Source of the DNA: Anaerolineae bacterium
Lineage (GTDB): Bacteria > Chloroflexota > Anaerolineae > Aggregatilineales > Phototrophicaceae
DNA: 30,688 nt
Assembly (NCBI GenBank): GCA_015492875.1
Contig: WGEI01000449.1
Coordinates: 1 to 30,688, forward strand
Reading direction: 5' to 3'
Below, in pieces: positions 21,578-29,462 of this stretch. Under the pieces are notes generated by a model. That model was not told the origin of the DNA, made no database searches, and saw only the letters and a list, made by a program, of their open reading frames with translations. The first letter of the stretch is position 1, and each line of letters starts with the position of its first letter. Made by a program: the position numbers and the translations under genes.

Positions 21578-22267
21578 ATGTGCGGGCGATTTTCATTGAC
21601 AACGGACTTGAATAAACTTCAACAAAGCTTCAATTTAGACGAAGTGCCGCCTGTGTTTGCGCCGCGCTACAATATCGCCCCTTCACAGCCCGTTGCCGTT
21701 ATCGCTAATGACAACCCCAAAAAACTCACCTTTTTCAAGTGGGGGCTAGTACCTTCGTGGGCAAAAGACCCGCAGATTGGCAGCAAAATGATCAATGCCC
21801 GTGCCGAAACTTTAGAGGAAAAGCCCTCGTTCCGCGCCGCTTTTAAGCGTCGCCGCTGTCTCATCCCCGCTGACGGGTTCTTTGAGTGGGCGAAGCGCAA
21901 TGGCGATAAAGTACCCATATATATCCGCATGAAAGACCATCGCCCATTTGCTTTTGCTGGCTTATGGGAAACTTGGTTTGGGCCAGAGGGGGAAGAAATA
22001 CGCACTTGTACAATTATCACAACAACACCCAATGAAGTGCTTCGCCAATTTCACCATCGTATGGCCGTCATACTCTCCCCACAAGATTACGAAACTTGGC
22101 TATCACCAGATGAATTGCCAGCAGATACGCTAAAACCGCTTTTACAACCCTATTCGGGCGATGATATGGAAGCTTACGAGGTGTCGCGTTTGGTGAATAG
22201 CCCCGCCAATGACACACCAGAGTGTATCCAGCCTTATGAGCCACCAGCGCAACGGTTGTTATTGTGA
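21578..22267 (+). CDS. SRAP-family abasic-site DNA-protein crosslink protein (YedK/HMCES-like)
   Basis: 229 residues. SRAP proteins bind abasic sites in single-stranded DNA and form a thiazolidine crosslink through the N-terminal Cys exposed after Met removal, shielding the lesion at replication forks. That residue is Cys2 (MCGRFSL). Other conserved residues are present: Asn32 (RYNIAPSQ), Trp55-Gly56-Leu57, Asn73, Arg75 and Glu77 (INARAETL), Glu103 (DGFFEW) and His160 (HHRM). Length matches the family (E. coli YedK about 222). It begins 2 bp after the small membrane gene and probably shares its transcript. It is convergent with ftsK, with 5 bp between stops and no clear terminator. Confidence 0.95.
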   Translation: MCGRFSLTTDLNKLQQSFNLDEVPPVFAPRYNIAPSQPVAVIANDNPKKLTFFKWGLVPSWAKDPQIGSKMINARAETLEEKPSFRAAFKRRRCLIPADGFFEWAKRNGDKVPIYIRMKDHRPFAFAGLWETWFGPEGEEIRTCTIITTTPNEVLRQFHHRMAVILSPQDYETWLSPDELPADTLKPLLQPYSGDDMEAYEVSRLVNSPANDTPECIQPYEPPAQRLLL

Positions 22268-22272
22268 GCGGG

Positions 22273-24846
22273 TCAGTTTTTCAGTTTTTTGTCGATAATA
22301 TGCTTGAACGGGTCTTGCCCCGGCTCAATCAGCACTTTACGGCTTCGCCCCCCAGCAACTGCATCGCCAATGACACCTAATTGCTCCAATAAGTCCATCA
22401 GCCTTGCTGCGCGGGGATAGCCTAAACCGAGTTTGCGCTGGATTAATGAGGCGGAAGCTTCTCGTTCTTCTACAACTAGCTCAATCGCTTCTTCTAGCAT
22501 GGGGTCTGTTTCCGCGAGGAATTCACGCCGCGTTAAACCGCGTTCCCATGGCGCAATACGCTCTTCTTTGAGTTTCCCTGCGGCTATTTGTTTTCCTTTC
22601 CAGCGTTTCCAATGGTCGACTAGCGCCCGAACTTCATCATCAGAGATAAAACACCCCTGCAGGCGCTTTGGCCCGCTGGCATCTGGCGCAAGATATAGCA
22701 TATCGCCTTTGCCTAATAAGGTTTCTGCGCCAACGGTATCTAAGATGACGCGCGAATCGACCCCAGACGCGACAGCAAAGGAGATACGAGAAGGGAAGTT
22801 AGCTTTAATGAGACCAGTGATAACATCGACGCTGGGGCGTTGGGTAGCCACAATCAGGTGCATACCTACAGCGCGCGCCATTTGTGCTAGGCGGGTGACG
22901 GTCTTCTCCGTCTCCTCTGGCTTCTGCATCATCAGGTCGCCAATTTCGTCTATCATAATGACAATATATGGCAAGTATTCACCACCACGCCGCCGCTGTC
23001 CCATACGTTCGTTGAAGATTTCGATGTTACGCGCCGCATGCTCTTCCAGCAATTTATAACGGCGGTCCATCTCGCGCGTGCACCAGCGCAAGACGCCAAT
23101 AATGCGCTCAATATCAGTTTCCACAGGGCCAATCAGGTGGGGTAGGCCATTAAATCGGCTTAACTCCACCATTTTGGGGTCTAGCATGACCATTTGTACG
23201 CGGTCAGGTGTATTATCTAAAATTAACGCGGAGGCAATCGCTGCAATGGCCACCGATTTGCCAGAGCCAGTTGTGCCAGCAATGAGCAAGTGCGGCATAC
23301 CCGCTAAATCAATGCCGATGGGTTCACCCGCAACGTCGCGCCCTAATGGTACAAATAGCGGGGATTTTGATTTTTGCCGCATTTCGTAGTATTGGCGGCT
23401 TTCATAAACCGAGCGTAGGGCGACCACACTTGGGTTTTTATTCGGCACTTCGATGCCCATATAGCTATGGCCGGGCACGGGGATTTCCATACGCAAACGA
23501 CGGGCAGACAGCGCTAGCGCGAGGTCTTGCGAGTAAGAAGCGATTTTGCTCAAGCGGGTGCGCTCTGTCTTGATAGCCCCATCATCCCCACGAGTTTCTC
23601 TGAAGGGTTGTACGGCATATTGCGTCACCGTTGGGCCAATTTTCACATCGACAACATCGACATTAATATCAAATTCTAACAAAGTGTTCTCAATAAGGAC
23701 AACATTCTGATTGATTTCTTGCTCATCAGGCAAACTAATTTCTATGTCTTGGAGCAAGTCTAACGAGGGCAGCGCTTTATCGCGCTTAGCAACTTTTCTC
23801 GGCTCTTTCATCCCCTCAACGGTGAAATAGCGTTTCAAACGCCCATCAGGACGTTTAACCATCATAGGTTCATTGCGGTTACGCCGTTTCTGTATCGTGC
23901 CAATCGCATTGAATTCCACTTTCATATCACTGCGGTTGAAAAGTGGATGCTCTTCTATGGGCGTTGTGTCCTCTGCGGGTTTATCCTTTGATGCCCGCTG
24001 TAGCTTGTGTACTGGTTGTGTGCGCGCTGCGCGCAATGATGGGGGGATATTGGATGGGTCAAGGCGTATGCGCATTAGCGGGTTACGCTCTGAATACATA
24101 GGCCGTATCGACGGTACAGACACCCCATTAATTGAAGTGGGTTGGCTCACTTTGCGCGTTTTTCGGTAATCCTCTAGCCAACGTTCCCCATATTTTTCTA
24201 AGCGTGCTTGGCTTTTCTGTAAACGCTTACTGACATGCTGCCGATTAATGCCCGCCACAACCCCCAAGCTGATTAGCGAAAGTGTTGAGAAGAATACAAG
24301 GGCAACTGTCCTTCCAAATAATCCAGCCACAATTTGGCTTAATGCCCAGCCAATTAGTCCCCCGCCTTGTCCGGCGCGGGCGATGGCGCGCAATTCTGCG
24401 TCGCCAACTGCTAGGTGCATAATGGCAAGCACAGATAGAAACATAAGCTCTAATGCGATAATGCGCTGGGTTGGAAATTTGATGATAATGCCGAGCTTTG
24501 GCAATAAGATGATGACGCCAAGCCCTAAAATGCCCCCTGCGACAATGATACTACCATAGCCAAATAGTCCAGTGAGTGCGTTAGCCCATGCTGTTGCTAA
24601 GGTGGCCTCTGTAGAAACTTCCATGAGGGATAGAAATGAAACTACACCAAAGACGATGAGCATAATGGCCGCAATCTCATCGCCCCATGGCGGCAAGCTG
24701 TCCAGCATCCGCTCCCAGAATTCTGGGCTTATTGGATAATCAGAGTCATCAGCTTCATTATTTTGCGTTGTTTCGTCCAAACCACTAAGCGCGTGCTGGG
24801 TCGGTTTTTGCTTGTCCTCAGTTTGCTTGGCAGCATTACGTGCCAC
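22273..24846 (-). CDS. ftsK: FtsK/SpoIIIE DNA translocase
   Basis: 857 residues. The start is GTG at 24846, with AGGA six bases upstream; the nearby ATG is out of frame. The N-terminal 200 residues hold four membrane segments. A linker of about 230 basic and Pro-rich residues follows, then the RecA-like motor. Walker A is GTTGSGKS at about 524-531 and Walker B is VIMIDEIGDLM. The C-terminus (about 780-850) is a winged-helix gamma domain, LIQRKLGLGYPRAARLMDLL, which reads DNA orientation signals. The hexameric pump moves chromosomal DNA through the septum at division and helps resolve dimers. It appears to be transcribed alone, from a TATAAT-containing region at 24882. Confidence 0.97.
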   Translation of the reverse strand: MARNAAKQTEDKQKPTQHALSGLDETTQNNEADDSDYPISPEFWERMLDSLPPWGDEIAAIMLIVFGVVSFLSLMEVSTEATLATAWANALTGLFGYGSIIVAGGILGLGVIILLPKLGIIIKFPTQRIIALELMFLSVLAIMHLAVGDAELRAIARAGQGGGLIGWALSQIVAGLFGRTVALVFFSTLSLISLGVVAGINRQHVSKRLQKSQARLEKYGERWLEDYRKTRKVSQPTSINGVSVPSIRPMYSERNPLMRIRLDPSNIPPSLRAARTQPVHKLQRASKDKPAEDTTPIEEHPLFNRSDMKVEFNAIGTIQKRRNRNEPMMVKRPDGRLKRYFTVEGMKEPRKVAKRDKALPSLDLLQDIEISLPDEQEINQNVVLIENTLLEFDINVDVVDVKIGPTVTQYAVQPFRETRGDDGAIKTERTRLSKIASYSQDLALALSARRLRMEIPVPGHSYMGIEVPNKNPSVVALRSVYESRQYYEMRQKSKSPLFVPLGRDVAGEPIGIDLAGMPHLLIAGTTGSGKSVAIAAIASALILDNTPDRVQMVMLDPKMVELSRFNGLPHLIGPVETDIERIIGVLRWCTREMDRRYKLLEEHAARNIEIFNERMGQRRRGGEYLPYIVIMIDEIGDLMMQKPEETEKTVTRLAQMARAVGMHLIVATQRPSVDVITGLIKANFPSRISFAVASGVDSRVILDTVGAETLLGKGDMLYLAPDASGPKRLQGCFISDDEVRALVDHWKRWKGKQIAAGKLKEERIAPWERGLTRREFLAETDPMLEEAIELVVEEREASASLIQRKLGLGYPRAARLMDLLEQLGVIGDAVAGGRSRKVLIEPGQDPFKHIIDKKLKN

Positions 24847-24881
24847 TGTACATCCTATCTCTCACCTACAGGGTGCACCTG

Positions 24882-24887
24882 ATTATA
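24882..24887 (-). promoter_or_regulatory. Candidate -10 box of ftsK
   Basis: Minus-strand TATAAT, a perfect -10 match, lies 35 bases upstream of the GTG start. No good -35 hexamer is seen 16-18 bases further up, so this rests mostly on the -10 match and position. Confidence 0.35.
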
Positions 24888-24933
24888 CTACAAATGTTCG
24901 CTTAAGTTTGAGGTTTATCTGCCTAAATAGGAC

Positions 24934-24959
24934 GAGGCCAGCTTGTTCGGGCTGGCCTC
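24934..24959 (-). terminator. Hairpin terminator of the S1-domain gene
   Basis: A perfect 9-bp stem, GAGGCCAGC/GCTGGCCTC, with an 8-base loop begins 17 bases after the stop codon. The following minus-strand sequence (GTCCTATTTAGG) has only a weak T-run, so termination may be partial or factor-assisted. Confidence 0.6.
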
Positions 24960-24975
24960 TACGTTTCCTTGAAGC

Positions 24976-25962
24976 CTAATTGACAAGCCGTAAGCTTAAT
25001 CCTAATCGCCGTGCTTCGCCATCAATATGGATGATACGCGCTCGTACAATTTCGCCCTCTCGGACGACATTACGCGGGTGTAAGAATTGGCCTTCTGCTA
25101 ATTCGGAAACATGAACTAGCCCTTCTAGTCCTTCTTCCAGACAAACAAATGCGCCAAAATCTACCACATTAGTGACTTCGCCTTGAATGATTTCGCCCAG
25201 TTGGTAACGCTCATGGACAGTTTCCCATGGGTCAGGATGTAAACGTTTTAGACTTAATGCAACGCGCTGCTCCTGTTGGTCAATTTCAAGGACATAAACA
25301 TCGATTTCTTGGCCACGCTGTAAAATATCAGATGGATGAGAGACCCGTCCCCAACTTAATTCGCTGATGTGTATCAGACCTTCTATACCGCCTAAGTCGA
25401 TAAATGCGCCAAAGTCTGTCAAATTAGTGACGCAACCGCAAATAACATCCCCTGGTGATAGGCGATTAAGCAATTCGTCGCGCTCGCCGGGTTCTGCTTG
25501 TGCTGCCCTTTCCGATAAAATGAGACGGTTCTTTTCCGGTTGAAGTTCAATCACCCGCAAATTCAATACACGCCCCACATGGTCTATGAGCGCGCGTTTC
25601 TTTAGGCTTGCTTGGGCTTCTGTAGGGAAATTGAGCAGCTGGCTTGCTGGCACAAAACCCCGTAACGAGCGCCATTCAACCAATAGTCCACCCCGATTAT
25701 ATCCAACCACTTTGAGGGATAATGTTTCATCCGATTCAGCTATTTTTTGAATAACTAGCCAATCATCGCTAAATTGCTTCCGATAAAAAGGTTCATTTTC
25801 TCTAGGTGCATCGTCATGAGGTTCTAAGGTGTTGGTTTCTAATTCTTCTGGTGGAACGGAACGCGCAAACTCCCCTTCATTTAGGAGTGCCGACCAATAG
25901 CCTTCATCTAATTCTGGCGACGGTGGCTTAAATTCAGAGCGTCGCTGTTGATTATTTGGCAT
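24976..25962 (-). CDS. S1-domain RNA-binding protein (short RpsA-like)
   Basis: 328 residues. I chose the ATG at 25962 because AAAGGGGG lies just upstream; an open frame extends to 25995 without such a site. After an acidic N-terminal segment come three S1 (OB-fold) domains at about 78-152, 170-238 and 255-325. The last two carry classic motifs, GxVTNxxDFGAFxxL and EGLxHxSEL. The first is degenerate (GYNRGGLLVEWRSLRGFVP), as in the ribosome-docking end of S1 proteins. Full ribosomal protein S1 has four to six domains, so this is either the phylum's short S1 or a paralogue; sequence alone does not decide. It should bind mRNA in the cytoplasm. It has its own promoter and terminator. Confidence 0.9.
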   Translation of the reverse strand: MPNNQQRRSEFKPPSPELDEGYWSALLNEGEFARSVPPEELETNTLEPHDDAPRENEPFYRKQFSDDWLVIQKIAESDETLSLKVVGYNRGGLLVEWRSLRGFVPASQLLNFPTEAQASLKKRALIDHVGRVLNLRVIELQPEKNRLILSERAAQAEPGERDELLNRLSPGDVICGCVTNLTDFGAFIDLGGIEGLIHISELSWGRVSHPSDILQRGQEIDVYVLEIDQQEQRVALSLKRLHPDPWETVHERYQLGEIIQGEVTNVVDFGAFVCLEEGLEGLVHVSELAEGQFLHPRNVVREGEIVRARIIHIDGEARRLGLSLRLVN

Positions 25963-26074
25963 CGATCCCCCTTTGCTAACAATAAGAACCAGCACAGTTT
26001 AATGATGTAATCGTTGCTATGGCAAATATGCATTATTGATTCGGCAAATACCATTACATGACGTTTCGAAGTCA

Positions 26075-26103
26075 AGCATAGCATTAACCGCTAGAGGTGT
26101 CCA
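26075..26103 (-). promoter_or_regulatory. Candidate sigma-70-type promoter of the S1-domain gene
   Basis: Minus-strand TGGACA (26098-26103; 5 of 6) and TATGCT (26075-26080; 4 of 6) are separated by exactly 17 bases. The predicted start near 26068 leaves a leader of about 105 bases before the ATG. That is long enough for post-transcriptional control, such as the feedback known for S1 genes elsewhere. Confidence 0.45.
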
Positions 26104-26144
26104 GTTGACTGAAATGGATTGTGGCTGGGAGCACTTCAAAGTGG

Positions 26145-28088
26145 TTAAGTGGTGTGGATTGTTTGATTTTCCATGTCGATGAGCGTTTGCGTGATGGCGT
26201 CTATTGCACTACGTTGTTTGCGATAAAAATCGGGTTCGCTAACCGCAAGGCGAATGGCAACATCACGCACTTTGCGGCGTTCGATGAATCGCATATGGAG
26301 AATGTTATAAATCGTCCACTCTGGGCTGGTGTATTGACGCTCACCTTCAGGTTGCTGGCGTTCAATCGCCTCTAGCAGGATAGCGCGTAAAGCTCTGGCT
26401 GGATTGTTGTCGTGTTCAGGTAGTGTTTGCCGCACAATATTCAACTCTAATAATCGGCTGCGGCTTAAACCGGGTCCGCCCCAATAATGCCGCAACGCCG
26501 CCCGAACCAATTCGCGCATTGTATTGAAGTCCGGCAGGTGTGGCGGTGTGATTATCTGGCGAGTATGGCCAGGGCGATATTCTAGCGCATCTGCTGTGCG
26601 GCGGTCTATCGCAAATTGGGGGAGTAGCCCCTCAAGCGCTGCATACATCTCTTCTTGCAGCAAAATATCATCGAGCGTTTGCTCTGCGCGATGTACCAAA
26701 TTTTTCAGCATTTCTTCTTCATCTTCATTGAGCATCAAGGTTTGATTTTGGGCTTCTATTCCCATAACGCCAATGACAGACCGTTCAATAGCATTATCTC
26801 CCGTACGGTATGTATAGAGCGGTAAAATCCAGAAATTATCCCAATACACAAAGTTTCTATGCCCACCATTAAGCGGATTGCCATTATTGAGCAAAGTTTC
26901 CAATTGGGTGTTATCAAGTTTTTCAACGGAAAGTTCGCTGTGCGCTGGTGTGATGGTACTGATAGTTTCTAGCCCATTATCGTTGACAATCGCAATAAAG
27001 GCAGTGCTCACCCGCAAATAATCACAAGTAGCTTCAAGAATTGCTGCTAAAAGTTGTTCGAGATCACTTCGTGTTAATAAACGCTCGCTCAATGATTGCA
27101 ACTTGCCGAGTTGGGCAACATCTTCTCCCGCATAAATCAGAGACCGTTCTAGCCATGGTAAAGCTAATGCAATGCTCCATTGCCAAGCTAAAATTACCGC
27201 TACCACCGCGAACGGCTTGAATACCTCGCCTTCTAAGCCCAATATGCGCGATGTGGGCGTTAAAAAAGTCATCATCACCAGCGCAACTAAGGCGGTACCG
27301 GGACCACGCAATAGGAATTTCAATAGCTCTAATTTTACAACGCGGTCTGGTCTACTAGAGCCGAAAAATGATAAGGGATAGGCGAGGAACAGTAGCATTA
27401 AAATGACCACGATATTGGCGACATTAACGAATACCATTGCCCAGAAGCTAAATTCTTCTCCCGGCCCTAATAGCACAGAAAACGGGAACAAGCCCATCAC
27501 TGGGGTTAACATGGCAAATTGCAAGTAGGCCATGCGTCGCTGTGTGCTGCGGGTTAAACACCGTTGCTTGGCGCGTTGCACATTAATGAATGCCACTATA
27601 GTGGCAACGACGTAATAGAACATGAAAATTGGGAACATCGCATCTGCGCGTAAACCAGCGGGCATTGGCGGCGTTGTTGGGCGAACAAGGATATTCGTTA
27701 GGCCAGCCATAGCGAGAAATGCCCCGCTAACACCATAGAGAATGCGAATAATGCGCTTTCTCCTGCCACGTGAAGGGAGGCCGGTTGTTGCCAATAATGC
27801 ATCTGATAGATGTAAAAGGGCTGCTGGCAAAAATGCAATGCCAATCCACTGTAAGCGTAATGTGGCAATATGAATGTTTCTGGTGGGTTCTAACGCAATA
27901 AACGCATCAGCGGCATAAGCGACTGTGACACAGGCCAACACAATAGCAGAGGTGCGGGCAACGCGATTGTCTAAGTTTTTGGTGAGGTTATAAAGTAAAA
28001 GAGAAGCTGCGACTATGACAATGGCGCTGGTGAGCACTTCATTGAGCAGGTCTAGAAACAAAATGATGAAATCATCAGTTGCCAGCAT
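26145..28088 (-). CDS. Multi-TM membrane sensor with GAF domain and C-terminal HTH-like region
   Basis: 647 residues. About nine hydrophobic segments fill residues 14-312; the first seven resemble the 7TM sensor region of some histidine kinases. A GAF-like domain follows at about 335-475 (LSERLLTRSDLEQLLAAILE...). There is no kinase, phosphatase or cyclase motif. The tail (about 590-635) has the look of a helix-turn-helix: RFIERRKVRDVAIRLAVSE then DFYRKQRSAIDAI. This could be a one-component regulator that reads a membrane or small-molecule signal and binds DNA while anchored, but DNA binding is inferred from helix pattern alone. It starts 12 bp after the acetyltransferase gene and is the last gene of the sigma-factor operon. 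No clear terminator follows. Confidence 0.8.
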   Translation of the reverse strand: MLATDDFIILFLDLLNEVLTSAIVIVAASLLLYNLTKNLDNRVARTSAIVLACVTVAYAADAFIALEPTRNIHIATLRLQWIGIAFLPAALLHLSDALLATTGLPSRGRRKRIIRILYGVSGAFLAMAGLTNILVRPTTPPMPAGLRADAMFPIFMFYYVVATIVAFINVQRAKQRCLTRSTQRRMAYLQFAMLTPVMGLFPFSVLLGPGEEFSFWAMVFVNVANIVVILMLLFLAYPLSFFGSSRPDRVVKLELLKFLLRGPGTALVALVMMTFLTPTSRILGLEGEVFKPFAVVAVILAWQWSIALALPWLERSLIYAGEDVAQLGKLQSLSERLLTRSDLEQLLAAILEATCDYLRVSTAFIAIVNDNGLETISTITPAHSELSVEKLDNTQLETLLNNGNPLNGGHRNFVYWDNFWILPLYTYRTGDNAIERSVIGVMGIEAQNQTLMLNEDEEEMLKNLVHRAEQTLDDILLQEEMYAALEGLLPQFAIDRRTADALEYRPGHTRQIITPPHLPDFNTMRELVRAALRHYWGGPGLSRSRLLELNIVRQTLPEHDNNPARALRAILLEAIERQQPEGERQYTSPEWTIYNILHMRFIERRKVRDVAIRLAVSEPDFYRKQRSAIDAITQTLIDMENQTIHTT

Positions 28089-28100
28089 AATTGTTCCGCC

Positions 28101-28664
28101 CTAATCTGGGGAATCAACCGGTTTCCCAAAGAAAACGGCTATATCTTGATTTTCTAAATACTGGTCATTAAAACCACAAAAAGTAAACCCGGTTGCGCGG
28201 CAAAATTCAATGCTGGGATAGTTTTTGGTCTGTGTTTCCATAATGAGTTGGTGTAACTCGTGCTCTGCAGCCCAACGATTGGCAATATGCAGTAAACGAG
28301 CGCCGATTTTACGGCGGCGAAACGGGCGAGAGACGACAACATCTTGTATATACCCTACGCCCCGTACTGGCTCGGCGCGCATCGTTAAATATCCAAGCAC
28401 CTCTGGTATTTCACTGCCAACCGCAACTACAAAACACTGATTACGGGGGAGCGATAACTGTAACCGTCGTGCGCTCGCTGGATAAGTTGTTTCCAATACG
28501 CGGGGTAACCGCTCCGTTTTGAACTTGATTTCCCAGCCATAGTTGTCTTGAAAAATGCTCATCTGCCAAACATGTTCGGTTTTATATGTATGGTCAAGTT
28601 CTAGACAAGCTGGTATATCACGCGCGAGGCCATCGCGTATCACAAAACGAAATGGTGTAGACAT
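28101..28664 (-). CDS. GNAT-family N-acetyltransferase
   Basis: 187 residues, a single GNAT domain. Such enzymes move an acetyl group from acetyl-CoA to an amine. The core is visible as VLGYLTMRAEP (beta4), VGYIQDVVVSRPFRRRKIGARLL (motif A, about 104-125) and SIEFCRATGFTFCGFNDQYL (motif B region). In the acetyl-CoA loop the usual first Gly of R-x-x-G-x-G is Lys119; Gly121 is kept. The substrate cannot be told from sequence. The gene starts 6 bp after the toastrack gene's stop with only a weak ribosome binding site, so translation is probably coupled. Its place between a membrane toastrack protein and a membrane sensor suggests a shared role. Confidence 0.88.
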   Translation of the reverse strand: MSTPFRFVIRDGLARDIPACLELDHTYKTEHVWQMSIFQDNYGWEIKFKTERLPRVLETTYPASARRLQLSLPRNQCFVVAVGSEIPEVLGYLTMRAEPVRGVGYIQDVVVSRPFRRRKIGARLLHIANRWAAEHELHQLIMETQTKNYPSIEFCRATGFTFCGFNDQYLENQDIAVFFGKPVDSPD

Positions 28665-28670
28665 ATGTGA

Positions 28671-29459
28671 TTAACCGAGATAAATGTTGCCAAAAGTCGT
28701 GTGAACGTGGATTTCTATGGGTGGCGCGTCTTCATCTGCCTCAATGCTGCTATACACATCGGGCAGCAAGGTTTCATAGCGTTCTGGGTTATGGTGAACC
28801 CGCACGAATCTCCCCGCTTCGGTGTGGATAGTGGCACGATAGCCATGAGGCGTGATGATGTGGATATTCCCCAGATGAGAACAGACTTGGATTGGCGCAA
28901 AGGCTTCAAGTGGACAAACTAACTGTATATCCCCTAAGCCCGTTGCGATTACTGCATCTTCAAGAATTAGCTCGGACAGGTCAATATCAACCTGTCCGAG
29001 ATTGGTGCTTATCAAAATACGCCATGGCATGTCTTGCGTTAAGCTCAACGCCCAATCGGCAAAATCGTACCAGCGCGTTTGAGCACGAGCCATTTTCAGG
29101 TGCGCATGTACCCCGTCTACCTGCAAGGATGGGCGAGCATGAGGGGCATATTGTCCCGCAATTAAACGTTCTTGCCCTTCAGGGAGGGGACGAATGTTGA
29201 CATCGACTATCCCGCTGTTGATTTCTAGCGTGCCGGCTTCAACGCTGCCTCTTGTGATGCCGAATGTGCGTGCCGCATCACTAATCGTGAAATCTCCACG
29301 CAGGAGAATTTGAATGCCAGCAATGACCAGAAGTAGCGGCCAAAGGTTGACGGCATTAAACCCTTCTAACAGGAGGAAGTTATCGATTAATAACAGCAAC
29401 CCGCCCCCAATGAGGACAATTGGCCAGAGAATTGGACCTCCAACACGTTTTGAGCGCAA
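28671..29459 (-). CDS. LiaF-like membrane protein with toastrack beta-domain
   Basis: 262 residues starting at TTG (29459). GAGGAG, formed by the last codons of the sigma-factor gene, lies six bases upstream, so translation is coupled to that gene. Two membrane segments (about 9-27 and 37-53) form the LiaF/DUF5668-type hairpin, with LWPIVLIGGGLLLLIDNF and NLWPLLLVIAGIQILL. The rest is a repetitive beta-domain with GxGxxxG-like turns: TNLGQVDIDL, TGLGDIQLVC, SHLGNIHII and TTFGNIYLG. In Firmicutes LiaF restrains a two-component cell-envelope stress response. No LiaR/LiaS pair is visible here; the membrane sensor at 26145-28088 is the nearest candidate partner. Confidence 0.85.
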   Translation of the reverse strand: MRSKRVGGPILWPIVLIGGGLLLLIDNFLLLEGFNAVNLWPLLLVIAGIQILLRGDFTISDAARTFGITRGSVEAGTLEINSGIVDVNIRPLPEGQERLIAGQYAPHARPSLQVDGVHAHLKMARAQTRWYDFADWALSLTQDMPWRILISTNLGQVDIDLSELILEDAVIATGLGDIQLVCPLEAFAPIQVCSHLGNIHIITPHGYRATIHTEAGRFVRVHHNPERYETLLPDVYSSIEADEDAPPIEIHVHTTFGNIYLG

Positions 29460-29462
29460 AGC

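Noticed and set aside
26105..26145. CACTTTGAAGTG palindrome as terminator after the membrane sensor gene
   Set aside because: The stem is short, has no workable loop and no T-run follows.
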